A stretch of 64,000 bases of DNA, taken from positions 496,001 to 560,000 of the forward strand of contig CAWJOG010000021.1 in NCBI GenBank assembly GCA_963844435.1. The letters are read 5' to 3'. Of the stretch, positions 1 through 9,444 are shown piece by piece (positions within the stretch are counted from its first letter, which is position 1; every line of letters begins with the position of its first letter). Both the position numbers and the translations under genes were made by a program. Source of the stretch: JBDSLU01 sp963844435 (lineage in GTDB: Bacteria; Acidobacteriota; Vicinamibacteria; Vicinamibacterales; Vicinamibacteraceae). The notes below the pieces were generated by a model. It was not told the DNA's origin, did not search any database, and saw nothing but the letters and a program-made list of their open reading frames with translations.

Positions 1-163
1 CCAGCCTGCCGGCGTCCGCGTATGGCAGGGGCCGGACGAGCACGCCGTCGAACACCGCGACGGCCGAGGACACGAAGCCGGTGGCGAGCGCGATCGTCAG
101 GACGATCGGCAGTGAGGTTCCCGGGCTTCGACGGATCTCACGCAGGGCCAGTCGCAGAACCAT
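1..163 (-). CDS. ABC transporter permease (MacB/ADOP-like), N-terminal fragment
   Basis: The gene runs off the left edge and only the first ~54 residues are visible. The protein starts MVLRLALREIRRSPG, followed by a hydrophobic segment (TSLPIVLTIALATGFVS) and then VFDGVLVRPLPYAD. This is the usual opening of MacB-type permeases of the ADOP family, which are abundant in acidobacteria: a cytoplasmic start, the first membrane helix, then the VLLRPLPY-like entry into the periplasmic domain. The gene is divergent from padR at 275, as is usual for PadR-controlled ADOP genes. The start is fixed by an exceptionally strong ribosome binding site. The substrate is unknown. Confidence 0.75.
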   Translation of the reverse strand, partial: MVLRLALREIRRSPGTSLPIVLTIALATGFVSSAVAVFDGVLVRPLPYADAGRL

Positions 164-180
164 GGCGGATCACCTCCCGC
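164..180 (-). promoter_or_regulatory. Extended Shine-Dalgarno site of the permease gene
   Basis: On the minus strand GGAGGTGATCC (plus 167-177) ends 3 bases before the ATG. All 11 bases are complementary to the universal 3' end of 16S rRNA (GGATCACCTCC), far more than the usual 4-6. Such an extended match with short spacing is unusual. Confidence 0.6.
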
Positions 181-237
181 GGTTCTGACGAACGATGGCC
201 GCCCGCGGCCGTTCCGCGGCTCCGACTCCAGTGCCAT

Positions 238-266
238 TTGACAATCGTCCGATTTGATCATAATGT
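238..266 (+). promoter_or_regulatory. Probable sigma70-type promoter of padR, perhaps leaderless
   Basis: A perfect -35 TTGACA lies at 238-243. CATAAT at 259-264 (15-bp spacer) or TAATGT at 261-266 (17-bp spacer) could be the -10. The preferred padR ATG at 275 is only about 10 bases past the -10 and has no Shine-Dalgarno sequence, so the transcript may start at or just before the start codon. Confidence 0.45.
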
Positions 267-274
267 GCGATGAA

Positions 275-607
275 ATGGCCGACCGGTTCCTGACCGACTT
301 CGAGTTGATGGTCATCCTGGCTGTCCTGCGCGCGCGCGACGACGCGTATGGCGTGGCGATCGCCCGGGAGATCGAGGAGACGGGCGGCCGTCCCGTGACG
401 CACGCCGCCGTGTATCTCGCGCTCGATCGGCTGGCGCAGCACGGCCTGGTCACGTCCCGGCTCGGTGACCCGACGCCGGAACGCGGGGGACGGGCGAAGA
501 AGCTGTTCAGCGTCACGCCCGCCGGCCTGGCGGCGATCCGACGGACCCGCCGCGCGTTCATGGCTCTCTGGAAGGGGATTCCCGAACTGAAAGGAACACC
601 CGCATGA
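275..607 (+). CDS. PadR family transcriptional regulator
   Basis: A protein of about 110 residues that is one PadR winged-helix domain. It opens MADRFLTDFELMVILAVL and continues with AYGVAIAREIEE (helices before the recognition helix), then THAAVYLALDRLAQHGLV, the typical PadR recognition helix, and a basic wing (GGRAKKLFSVTPAG). The start at 275 matches the usual family N-terminus; in-frame TTG 254 and ATG 263 are alternatives. It lacks a long C-terminal dimerisation domain, as in the short PadR subfamily. It overlaps the next gene by 4 bases (ATGA) and diverges from an ADOP-type permease gene, which it probably represses. The ligand is unknown. Confidence 0.85.
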   Translation: MADRFLTDFELMVILAVLRARDDAYGVAIAREIEETGGRPVTHAAVYLALDRLAQHGLVTSRLGDPTPERGGRAKKLFSVTPAGLAAIRRTRRAFMALWKGIPELKGTPA

Positions 608-1263
608 GGAAGATGCCGGCACTCGCCACGGCGCTGCTGTTGCGTTTCGGCCCGCAGGACGACTCGTTCGTCGGCGATCTGGCCGAGGAGTACTCGAGCG
701 GACGGTCACGATCCTGGTTCTGGCGCCAGGTCGTCGCGGCGATCGTGCTGGCGTCGGTCCGCCACATCGACGCCCATCCGCTGCGCACGGCCATGGCCGT
801 TGCGACCGGCTGGGCGACGGCGCTCCTGTTCTTCACGCAGGGCGACCGTGTCGCCCCTGCGCTGGCAGGATGGCTGTGGGGCTGGGACCAGCAGACCGCC
901 TATCAGACGGGCGTCTGGTGGCCGTTCTCCACCAGCGCGTGGATGGTGTCCTATGCGGGCTTCATCGCCTCTGCGGTAGTGGTCGCGCGCATCCACCGAC
1001 GGCAGGCCGGTCCGATGCTCATGGCCTACGCCGCCTCGATGCTCGTCGCGCTGGCGGCTTCGGCCGTGACCGTCGAGGTCCTGAGCCGCTTGTGGGACAA
1101 CCGCGTGCCCGTTCCCCACACGCTCTTCTACGTCGTGTCCGTCGCGCTGCCGTATCACTGGCGCTCCGGCCTGGTGCTTGCCCCGGCCACCATCCTGCTC
1201 GCCGGCCTGCTGGCTGACCGACGCTCCAGCGTGGGCAATCGACGTCGTTCACACCTTCCGTAG
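604..1263 (+). CDS. Membrane protein with permease-prefix-like N-terminus, PadR partner
   Basis: 219 residues, translationally coupled to padR by an ATGA overlap. The N-terminus (LLLRFGPQDDSFVGDLAEEY, then WFWRQVVAAIV) resembles permease prefix domain 2, found in front of many acidobacterial ADOP permeases. Here it is not followed by a permease but by four or so hydrophobic helices (around residues 60-80, 98-118, 135-155 and 180-200). Known for the family: the prefix occurs with PadR-controlled efflux-like permeases. Inferred: it may act with the divergent permease or modulate PadR. No catalytic motif is visible. Confidence 0.6.
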   Translation: MRKMPALATALLLRFGPQDDSFVGDLAEEYSSGRSRSWFWRQVVAAIVLASVRHIDAHPLRTAMAVATGWATALLFFTQGDRVAPALAGWLWGWDQQTAYQTGVWWPFSTSAWMVSYAGFIASAVVVARIHRRQAGPMLMAYAASMLVALAASAVTVEVLSRLWDNRVPVPHTLFYVVSVALPYHWRSGLVLAPATILLAGLLADRRSSVGNRRRSHLP

Positions 1264-1398
1264 CTTCGTCACCCTGCCGACTTCGACTCAATGTTGGGTT
1301 GCGGGCGGTCCCCTCGTCGTCCCGGAGCTGACTCTTCCGTTCAATCCACGACTCGCAGGGGCGTATCACAGTGAGAGCGCCGTCGCCTCAGAATGCGC

Positions 1399-1429
1399 TT
1401 GACCCTCTCGTTGCGTCAGGCTGCACACT
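1399..1429 (+). promoter_or_regulatory. MerR-type promoter/operator with long spacer
   Basis: TTGACC (1399-1404) is followed by a 19-bp spacer and CACACT (1424-1429). Within the spacer lies a dyad CCTCTCG-TTG-CGTCAGG (1404-1420) with 5 of 7 positions matching. A 19-bp spacer carrying a dyad is the hallmark of promoters activated by MerR proteins. The GTG of the MerR remnant is 7 bases past the -10. Confidence 0.45.
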
Positions 1430-1435
1430 CTCGTC

Positions 1436-1592
1436 GTGGCCCCATCGCGCACGTATCAGGTCAAGGATGTAGCTCGATTAGCGGGCATCTCAGTCCGCAC
1501 GCTGCATCACTACGATGCCATCGGCCTTCTGGTGCCTGGCACCCGCACAGACGCTGGGTACCGCCTCTACACCGACAGCGATCTGCTTGAGA
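1436..1592 (+). pseudogene. MerR-family regulator, truncated after the HTH domain
   Basis: Residues 5-50 from the GTG at 1436 form a complete MerR helix-turn-helix and wing (YQVKDVARLAGISVRTLHHY, then DAIGLLVP and GYRLYTDSDLL), of the TipA-like type. After DSDLL the reading becomes EKRRNPRIV with no resemblance to a MerR dimerisation helix, so the gene is broken at about 1590. The following segment on the opposite strand appears to contain another part of a MerR protein (next entry). Confidence 0.65.
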
Positions 1593-1682
1593 AGCGTCGA
1601 AACCCTCGAATAGTTGCTCCACGTTCAGGTCCCTTGTGTTGCCATGGCCATCAAGCGCGGCCAACGATGGCCGCCGATCGTC
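1589..1682 (-). pseudogene. Inverted fragment resembling the MerR/TipA linker
   Basis: Read on the minus strand, codons just beyond the break in the MerR gene give LAALDGHGNTRDLNVEQLF followed by EGFDA. In TipA-like MerR proteins the end of the dimerisation helix carries ALD and is followed by an LFEGFD motif leading into the effector domain. The match is short but specific and its edge coincides with the end of the plus-strand HTH. I infer a small inversion inside a former merR gene, or a chance match. The rest of an effector domain was not found. Confidence 0.35.
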
Positions 1683-1786
1683 CCCTGACCTGAAGGGCGA
1701 AGTCCCACACCAGCGAGTCGCGTCGCTGTGGACAAGGACCCACGGTCAACGATCCGGCGACGGGCACACGGCAACCAGGAGGCCAC

Positions 1787-2144
1787 GTGGAACGCGTCTC
1801 CCGCGCGCTCAAACGCGGCGGCCGGTTCGCATTGGATACCGGTATGGCAGCGGAATCCGTGCTGCCGCGACTGCGAGAACTGGAGTGGGCGCATGTGGAC
1901 GACATCCTGTTCCTGGAGGAGAACCGGTACGACGTCGCGGACGGCTGCGTTGAGACGACGTACACGTTTGTGCGCGATGGCAAGGCTCACCCAATCAGGG
2001 CTGCATTGGGTGTACTCCGTGAGAGAAATCCGGCGCCTGTTGCAAGAGGCGGGCTTGCAGACGCGACACGTTCACGGATCGCTGGATGGCAGCCCGTTCC
2101 AATCCACATCGTCGTACCTCCTCCTGGTGTCGGAGAAACCATGA
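1787..2144 (+). pseudogene. SAM-dependent methyltransferase, C-terminal remnant with frameshift
   Basis: The first part reads VERVSRALKRGGRFALDTG, the late part of a class I methyltransferase domain (strand 5 region after the motif I half that is missing here), then ENRYDVADGCVETTYTFVRDG. Near 1975-1990 the reading frame shifts and continues GLHWVYSVREIRRLLQEAGL to a normal C-terminus LLLVSEKP. The first ~120 residues, including the glycine-rich SAM-binding loop, are absent. The gene is therefore truncated as well as shifted and is probably dead, like the MerR remnant before it. Confidence 0.6.
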
Positions 2145-2265
2145 TCGATCAGGAGATTGCCTGGTCGATGCACCGGTAACGTCATGGCGCGCCACGGCTT
2201 GGGAAGGGATACACTGATCAGTTCGCGAGGCGTTCGGTCACCTTCGTTTCTTGCCGGGGGCCCTA

Positions 2266-3745
2266 ATGAGACTGGCGTTTTGCGTGCTGACGATTGGGTT
2301 GGTTGGGCTGCCGATATCTGGCCAGGCGCCTGCGACGCCGCAGTGGTCGCGCTTCCGCGGACCGAACGGCTCCGGCGTGTCGGATCGCGACAAGCCACCC
2401 ACCACGTTCGGGCCCACCACGAACCGGATCTGGCAGTCACCCGCGCCATCTGGCCATTCATCGCCCACCGTGTGGAGCGATTTGGTGTTCCTGACCGGTG
2501 TCGAGGACAACGGCCTGGTCCTGGCGGCGTATCGGCGCCGCGATGGAACGCGGCTCTGGCAGCAGCGCGCGCCGGCGGAGAGCCTGGAGAAGGTCCACGC
2601 GTTCAGCAGCCCGGCCGCCTCCACGCCCGCCACCGACGGCGAGCGCGTGTATGCGTACTTCGGCTCGTACGGGTTGCTGGCCTACGACTTCGCGGGCAAG
2701 GAAATCTGGCGGAAGCCGCTCCCGGCACCCCCTACCCAGTACGGCTCCGCCACGTCGCCAATCGTCTTCGACGGCAAGGTCATCCTCCAGCTCGATGGCA
2801 ACGACGGCCGCTCCGCGCTGATGGCCTTCGATCCGCGGACCGGCGACGTGATCTGGCGCACGGCGCGACCGTTGCAGCGCGAGAGCTGGTCCACGCCCAT
2901 CGTCTGGACGCATGATGGCGCCCACGAGATCATCACCGTCGGCACCGGCCGGGTCAGCGCCTATGCGGCGGGCGACGGCGCGGAGCGGTGGTGGGTGGGA
3001 GGGCTGACGCTCGCGCCGATTACGGTCGCCGTCATCGGCGACGGCCTGCTGTTCGCGAGTTCCAAGTACGCGGGCTCCGAGTCCGATCCGCTCGACGTCC
3101 CGCCGTGGGACACCCTGCTCTCGCGCTTCGACAGCGACAAGGACGGCCAGCTGGCGGTGGCAGAGCCGCTCGAGGCAGACGGCATCGTGCTGCGCCGCGA
3201 GGTCTCCAAGGAGACGCCGGGCAACTTCCTTCCCTGGCGGCGCGCCCTCGCCATGTGCGACGCCGACAAGAGCGGCATCGTCACCCAGGTCGAGTTCGCG
3301 GGGAATGCTGGCGCTTCTCCGCGCGAACGAGGACAACGTGATCGCGATCCGCCCCGGCGGCAGGGGCGACAGTACCGCGTCGCACGTCGCGTGGAGGGCC
3401 ACCCGCGGTATTCCCGAGATGCCGTCGCCGCTGCACTACCGCGGCCGGCTGTACTTCGTGCGCGATGGCGGGATGGTCACGAGCTACGCGGCCGATTCCG
3501 GCACGGTCGTGCTGGACCGCCAGCGGCTCGGCGCGCTCGGCCAGTACGCCGCGTCTCCGATCGCCGCCGACGGACGCATCTACGCGTCGAGCGAGGCCGG
3601 CACCATCGTGGTATTCCGTGCGGCCGACACGCTGGACGTGCTCGCCCGCAACGACCTCGGGGAGAGCATCACAGCCACGCCCGCAATCGTAGCGGACACG
3701 CTCTACGTCCGCACCGCCAGGCACCTTTGGGCGTTCGGGTCGTAG
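2266..3745 (+). CDS. Secreted PQQ-type beta-propeller protein with EF-hand pair (frameshifted)
   Basis: About 490 residues. The ATG at 2266 gives a clear signal peptide (MRLAFCVLTIGLVGLPISG). The mature start WSRFRGPNGSGVS is typical of PQQ-like/WD40-like secreted propellers of acidobacteria and planctomycetes, followed by repeated blades (VYAYFGSYGLLAYDFAGKEI, DPRTGDVIWRT). Two EF-hand loops, DSDKDGQLAVAE near residue 286 and DADKSGIVTQVE near 331, suggest calcium binding inside the propeller. At about 3300 the frame shifts by one base (VEFAG to MLALLRANEDNVIAI) and the rest continues to AFGS. Known for the family: blades bind PQQ or act only as scaffold. Substrate unknown. Confidence 0.75.
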
Positions 3746-4043
3746 GCGGTCGACCTGTCGGCCGCGGCGAGGTGTGGGGTGCGGATTTCAGGTCCGTGGA
3801 ATCAACGACTTCGTGGACCTTGAATGGCAAACGCCCGTCCCGATCCCGACTTCAGGTAGCGCTCGAACGCCGCCGCTGCACGCTCAGTCGAGAACTCCAC
3901 AACGACAAGCCGGCTGTTGCTGGGCGAACCTTGGGGACGGATTGCAGGAACTGAGCACACGGACGAGTCAAGACGTGTGCCTTCGACGGGCCGCTCGACC
4001 GAAGCCTGCCAGTGAGGTTCGCGCAGCGGGGCACGAGTGACCG
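3746..4043. other. Intergenic stretch with a possible gene remnant
   Basis: No complete gene is visible. On the minus strand around 3805-3905 the reading SRLVVVEFSTERAAAAFERY resembles the VVxEFxSxEAAxAFY core of small DUF1330-like dimeric barrel proteins, but no intact ORF with a start supports it. It may be a relic or chance. Confidence 0.25.
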
Positions 4044-4323
4044 CTACGGTTTCAACCAACCGCCAATGCGGCCCGATGTGCAGCGAAGCTGGCCGGGCCC
4101 GGTGCACTCGAACGTGAAGGTCGCCATCCGCCTGGCCCTGACGTTCACGCCGCGTTCGGTCCACGCGAGTTCGCACCCGCGCACGCACTCCACGCTGACG
4201 TCGCCTGCCGGGGAGTTGACGATCAGCTCGAAGTCCGGCGCGGACGTCTGCGCGCGACCGGCAGCCCAGCCGAGCGCGAGCAATCCGGCGGCGGCCAGCC
4301 ATCCGAAGGGCCCGGCGTTTCAT
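4044..4323 (-). CDS. Small secreted hypothetical protein (probable frameshift in signal peptide)
   Basis: The mature part reads SAPDFELIVNSPAGDVSVEC, then VRGCELAWTERGV and TFTFECTGPGQ to IGGWLKP, with four cysteines that could form disulfides. The ATG at 4323 has a good Shine-Dalgarno GGGAGG 4 bases upstream, but the frame only fits if one G in the GGG near 4311 is removed. That gives a normal signal peptide (MKRRPFGWLAAAGLLALGWA, then AGRAQ). Without that correction the first start would be TTG at 4283. No family recognised. It lies downstream of and in the same direction as the NHL propeller gene. Confidence 0.5.
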
Positions 4324-4382
4324 CGCGCCTCCCGATTGGTGGCGGACGGTCCCCTCAGGACCGCCCGCGAGCCGGCGGTGTC

Positions 4383-5459
4383 TCAGACCTTCCGCAGCTT
4401 CGTCACCCGGCCGACCTCGACCCACTCGACGACGAAGATGTTGCCGTCGTGGTCGAAGCAGGCGCCGTGCGGGCAGATGAACCGGCCCGGGATGAACTTC
4501 TCCCGCGGCTCGCGGCGCAGCGGGTTGTTCCACTCCGGATCCTGCGAGTCGCCGAGGTGCGCGACGATGGCGTTCTGCTTGTCGAGCAGCGTCACGCGGC
4601 CGTGCAGGTCGGGCACGACGACCAGGCCCTTGTGCTCGTCGAAGTGGCACGGCAGCCGGAAGCCGGGGATGAAGTCGACGTGCTGCCCGTCCAGCGTGAA
4701 GCGCTGCAGCCGGTTGTTGCGCCGATCGGCGACGACGAGGACCGGTGACGCGCCGCGGGTGTCCATCCAGATGCCGTGCGGCTCGATCAGCTTGCCAGGC
4801 TCTGCGCCGCGCCCGCCGAAGGTCCGGATGTGCTCGGCCTTCGCGTTGTACTGGTTGATGTAGAACGAGCCGTAGCCGTCGGCGACGTAGACGTCACCAT
4901 TCGGCGCGATGGCGACGTTGGTCGGGTTGTACTTCGCAGCGGTCCCGTCCGCGGCCGGCTTGTAGCCATCGACCGCCGGCGGGGCGTCGATGCTCCAGAC
5001 GACCTCGCCCTTCAGCGTCGTCTTGACGACCGCCGCCTGCTTTCCGGGCTGCGGCGTCATCTTCGGGTTGGCGGCGTTGGCGGTCAGGTAGAGGAACTCG
5101 TCCTTGCCCTCCTTGCGGATGTGCAGGCCGTGCGCGACGCCGCGGAACTCCTTGCCCCACGAGCGGACGTAGTTGCCCTTCTGATCGAAGACGACGACCG
5201 TGTCGGGGCGCTCGCTCGTCGCATGGACGGTGTGGTGCACGTACATGTGCCCCTGCGCGTCCTGCACCACGCCGTGCGTGTTGCCCCACGCCAGGCCTGC
5301 CGGCAGCCGGCCCCACTCGTGGTCGGCCTCATAGGCGTAGGCGCCGGTGCCCATGACCGGCTTCTTGCTGCCGGACTTGTCCTGTAACCCGAGCAGGATC
5401 GGCGAGACGAGCGGCGCGGCCGCGGCGGTGTGGAGGAACTCGCGTCGGGTGCTGGGCAT
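4383..5459 (-). CDS. Tat-exported NHL-repeat six-bladed beta-propeller
   Basis: 358 residues. The N-terminus STRREFLHTAAAAPLVSP is a twin-arginine signal. The body carries NHL blades, for example NPTNVAIAPNGDVYVADGYG, IEPHGIWMDTRG and RFICPHGACFDHDGNIFVVE, which is typical of the peptidyl-alpha-hydroxyglycine-lyase-like/NHL group. Conserved His and Tyr residues in these blades bind metal in the lyases; I cannot tell whether this protein is an enzyme. It is the last gene of a run that begins with the PSCyt/PSD1 gene and DUF1501 (8 bases upstream), so it probably acts outside the cytoplasm with them. Confidence 0.8.
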   Translation of the reverse strand: MPSTRREFLHTAAAAPLVSPILLGLQDKSGSKKPVMGTGAYAYEADHEWGRLPAGLAWGNTHGVVQDAQGHMYVHHTVHATSERPDTVVVFDQKGNYVRSWGKEFRGVAHGLHIRKEGKDEFLYLTANAANPKMTPQPGKQAAVVKTTLKGEVVWSIDAPPAVDGYKPAADGTAAKYNPTNVAIAPNGDVYVADGYGSFYINQYNAKAEHIRTFGGRGAEPGKLIEPHGIWMDTRGASPVLVVADRRNNRLQRFTLDGQHVDFIPGFRLPCHFDEHKGLVVVPDLHGRVTLLDKQNAIVAHLGDSQDPEWNNPLRREPREKFIPGRFICPHGACFDHDGNIFVVEWVEVGRVTKLRKV

Positions 5460-5467
5460 GTCGATTC

Positions 5468-6926
5468 TCAGGCGAAGAGTGCCAGATGCGGCTTGCCGAT
5501 GCCGTCACGCGTGACGTAGATCGGCCGCTTTTCGGCGACGTAGGCGGTGTCGGGCGGGATGCCGAGGGCATGGAAGATCGTCGCATGCAGATCCTCGATG
5601 CCGATCGGGTGCTCGATGGTCGTGCACGGGCGCTCGTCGGCGGTGCGGCCGTAGACGAACCCCTTCTTCACGCCGCCGCCGAACATCAGCAGCGAGCCGG
5701 CCGCGGTGAAGTGCCGGTGCATGCCGTAGTGGCGGATGTCGGTCATCACGTCGGGCATGTTGATGGCCTGGTCCTTCACTTCCTTGCCGAACTTGCCCTC
5801 GGTGACCGCGTCGCGCCCGAACTCGCTGGCCAGGACGATCAGCGTGCGATCGAGCAGGCCGCGCGTCTCGAGGTCGCGCACCAGTGCCGCTATCGGCGCG
5901 TCGATCATCGCCTTCATGTCCCTGGCCCGCTCGTGGCCGTGCTCGTGCGTGTCCCAGTAGACGAACGGGATGTACTCGGACGTCACCTCGACGTAGCGGG
6001 CGCCGCCCTCGACGAGGCGCCGCGCCAGCAGGCAGCCGCGCCCGAACCGCGATGGCCCGTAGGCGTCGCGGCTGGCCGCGGGCTCGAGCGACACGTCGAA
6101 GGCCTTGGCGGCGGGGGAGGCGAGCAGGCGATCAGCGGCGTCGAGCGAGCGGACCAGCGATTCGCGCTGGAACTCGCCGGCATGGCGATGGACGGGGTCC
6201 TGCGCGAGCAGCGCCTGATACAGCTGCGCGCCGGCTGCGGAAGCGCGCTTCGGTGACATCCTTCGGCGGCCGCACCGCCGCTGCCGCATCCTGCGGATCG
6301 ATGATCAGGAAGGGCCCGTGCTCGGAGCCGAGGAAGCCGGCCGTGTGGAACGCCTTGAGCGTGCCGATCTCGCCGGCGCCTTCCACCGTCTGGCCGATCG
6401 CCACGAACGCCGGCATGTCCGGAAGTCGCGGCCCCAGCGTCCGCGAGATCACCGAGCCGATGTGCGGCATCGCCATCGGCTGCGGCGGCACGTAGCCGGT
6501 GTGCCAGTGGTACTGGTGCCGTGCGTGCAGGATGAAGCCGAGGTCGGCGGCCGTGAACCCGCGGAGCACGGTGCCGCGATCGATGACGCGGCCGATCTGC
6601 TCGAGGCCGGCGGTGAACTTGATGTGATCGACCGCCGTGTCGATGGCCGGGAACGTGCTGAGCACCTGGTCGTTCCGCACGCCCGGCGCGAAGGGCGTGT
6701 AGCGCTTCGGGTCGAAGGTCTCGGTCTGGGCCATGCCGCCGGCCATCCACAGCACGATGACCGCGTCGGCGGTGGTCTTCTTCGGCGCGGCCTGTGACGC
6801 ACGGAGCAGCGGCTCCGATCCGGTCAGTGCCGCCAGGGTCGCGGCGGCCGTGGCGCCCATGAAGCCGCGGCGACTGACGCTGCGGTAGATGGCGCGCTCT
6901 TCGAGGGTGAGGTCGTCGTCTTCCAT
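5468..6926 (-). CDS. DUF1501 protein, Tat-exported sulfatase-like fold (frameshifted)
   Basis: About 485 residues. The start ATG at 6926 has AAGGAG 6 bases upstream, inside the stop codon region of the preceding gene. The N-terminus holds a Tat motif (SVSRRGFMGATAAATLAAL). Then come VIVLWMAGGMAQTETFDPK, matching the DUF1501 metal-site strand, and later YVEVTSEYIPFVYWDTHEHG and LIVLASEFGRD, also DUF1501 hallmarks. The frame breaks at about 6240 between DVTEARF and AGAQLYQALL. The family is related to alkaline phosphatases/sulfatases but its activity is unknown. It is constantly paired with PSCyt/PSD1 proteins, as here. Confidence 0.8.
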
Positions 6927-6936
6927 CACGAGCTCC

Positions 6937-9432
6937 TTAGTCGAGGATCTGGAACTCCGGGGTCATCAGCACCGCCCAGAGTAGATCGGCCAGGCCGTCG
7001 GGCGATGGCCGATTGCCGCCGCTCGTCGTGCGGAGCGCCGACTCGGCCAGGGATCGTTCGGCTGGCTTCGGTGCGCGTCCAAGGGCATGCCGGAAGACGC
7101 GATCGACGGCTGCGTCGACGGTCGTGAGCGGCTCCGGCCGGGGCAGCGGCGTGCCCGGTGTCGCCGGCAGCAGGCGATCGGGATTCGGGGCGGCGTCGAA
7201 GACGTAGAACCGCAGCGCCGGGTTGAGGGTGGATCCGATGTCGGTGCGCGCGTTCTCGATGCCGATGGCGCCGCGGAAGCGGGTGAAGCCGCGCCCGGCG
7301 ACGTCGTAGACCACGACCGACGGGTTGCCGACGCGGATTCCGTCGCCGCGGCCTGCCTGGCACCTGCAGCGGGCCGTTGCCGGGGCGCAGCGCGCCCTCG
7401 GCCGGCGTCAGCGACGAGAGCCGCGTCGCGCCGGCCGGGCCGATCAGCTCGGCGTCGGCCCACGCCGGCAGCAGCGCCTCGGGGACGTTCGAGCCGCTGT
7501 CCTCGACGACCAGCCAGAGGCGCGTCACGCCCGACACGTCGATGTCGAAGGTGCTCGGGGCGGCGTTCCGGCCGGCCACGGTGCGCATGTAGCGGCTGAT
7601 CGGGTCGGGCGGCAGCTGGCCGAGCATGCGCCGTGCTCCCCGCGCCAGCCAGCGCGAGAGCACCTCGCCGTTGGTCAGCTCCAGCGCCTGCAGCGTGGTC
7701 GCGTCGGTGGCGCGAATCGACGTGATCTGATCGCGGATCGGCCGGCCGAGGCCGCGCGTCAGCGTCGACGATGGCGTGCGCCACTCGCGCGCCTCGACGC
7801 CGGCCGACGTCGGCATCGAGGGCGGCGGCGCCGCCGGATCGGGCTTGGGGCCGTCCGGCGCCCGCGGCGCCAGCCAGCGGCGCCACGCTCCACTCGCCGG
7901 TGATCGATCCGATGGCGTCGGCGAACTGCTCGGCGCTGAGGCGCCGGACCTCGGGTCCGCGGAAGACGTAGCCGCGAGGCGCGGCCTCGGCCTCGCGCCG
8001 TACCGCCGGCATCTGATACGCGCGCGACGTGACGATGGTCTCGATCAGGTGCTTGATGTCGTACTGGTGCGCGGCGAAGTCGGCGGCGAGCCAGTCGAGC
8101 AGCGCCGGGCTCCACGGCTCCCCGTCCATCTCGTCGACGGTGCCGACGATGCCGCGTCCCAGCAGCCGCTGCCAGATGCGGTTGACGAGCGTCCGCGGCA
8201 ACCGGCCCAGGCGCGGATCGGTGAACGTGGCGGCAGCGGCGGCGCGCCGATCGGCGAGCGAGTCCGATCGGGGCGATCGCGCGAAGCCGGGAAAGATGAA
8301 GCCGGGGCCGGTGTGCTTGTCCTGCGGCAGGTCGCAGCGAAACATCTGCAGCGTGCCGTCCGGCGAGAAGTAGGCGGCGAGGCCGTAGGCGTCCTTCAGC
8401 TTCCACTTGTTGACGAAGCTGTCGTGGCACGAGGTGCATTTCAGGTTGACGCCGAGGAACACCTGCGACGTGTTCTGCGCCGCCTGCATCCACGGCGTCA
8501 CCGCGGCGCTGGTCTCGCCGCGCCAGTTGACACCGGTCACGAAGCCCTTGGGGTCGTCGTCCTTCGCCGGATCGATCAGCGCCGCGACGAAACGGTCGTA
8601 GGGCAGGTTGTCGCGCAGCGCCGGGAACAGCCACGGCGTGATGCTCTGGCGGCCGGCGTCCTCCGAGAAGTAGGTGACGCCGTCCTCGTTGCGGAGCACG
8701 TCGTTCCAGAACGACATCCAGTGCTCGGCGTAGCGATCGCCGTCGGCGAGCAGCGTCCGCACCAGCCGGGCGCGCTTGTCGGGCTTCTGATCGTCGAGGA
8801 ACGCCCGCAACTGCTCGGGCGTCGGCAGCAGGCCCCACAGATCGAGGTGGACGCGGCGGGCGAACCGGGCGTCGTCGATCAGCGCGGGTCGTGCCTGGCC
8901 GTGGCGGCGCAGGTAGTCGGCGACGAGGCGATCGGCCGGCGCCGGCCCAGTCGGGCCAGACCGCGGCGGGGACGGTCGGGCGCTCGAGCGTGAGCGGCGC
9001 CACCCACGGCGCCGGCGCCGGCGGCCCCGACGGCGTCTCACGCACGCCTTCGTCGATCCAGCGCGCGATCAGGGCGATCTCGGCCGGCGGCAGCGGCGGA
9101 TCGTCCTTCGGCATCTGCTCCTCGTCCCCGGCGCCGGTCAGGCGCTCGAGCAGCATGCTGTCGGCGCTGTGCCCGGGCTGGACGATGGGGCCGTCCTTGC
9201 CGCCGTCGAGGATGTCGACGAAGGTTTCGAGCGCCAGGCCGCCCTTCCGCTTCGTGCCGTTGTGGCATTCGCCGCAGCGCTTTTCGAGGAGCGGCTTGAT
9301 GTCGCGCTGGTAGTCGACCCGTCGATTGGCCGCCGGCGCTCCGGCGACCGGTCGGGCGGCGCCGGACTGCTGGGCCGCCAGGGCCGCCCCCCAGCTCAGT
9401 GCGACGCACGCGGCGAGGACGCGTGGAGACAT
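6937..9432 (-). CDS. PSCyt1-DUF1549-DUF1553 cytochrome protein with NPCBM-like insert (frameshifted)
   Basis: About 830 residues over three frameshifts (near 8945, 7880 and 7350). Order: signal peptide; haem c motif CGECH at residues 53-57 within YQRDIKPLLEKRC; DUF1549 (DDARFARRVHLDLWGLLPTP, WMSFWNDVLRNEDG); a second redox-type motif CTSCHDSF; DUF1553 (TLVNRIWQRLLGRGIVGTVD, RRLSAEQFADAIGSITG). Before the end of DUF1553 lies an NPCBM-like carbohydrate-binding segment (SVVVYDVAGRGFTRFRGAIG, then ENARTDIGS). The end is LLWAVLMTPEFQILD. Known: these multidomain proteins are exported and linked to DUF1501; their reaction is not established. The insert suggests a carbohydrate ligand. Confidence 0.8.
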
Positions 9433-9444
9433 GAGCTTCTCCTC

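Noticed and set aside
167..177. GGATCACCTCC identical to the 3' end of 16S rRNA
   Set aside because: No 16S sequence adjoins it; it is the extended Shine-Dalgarno of the minus-strand gene.
2266..3745. Programmed ribosomal frameshifting as cause of the broken frames in this and similar genes
   Set aside because: No shared slippery site or downstream pseudoknot; the breaks occur in many unrelated genes and mostly look like single inserted bases.
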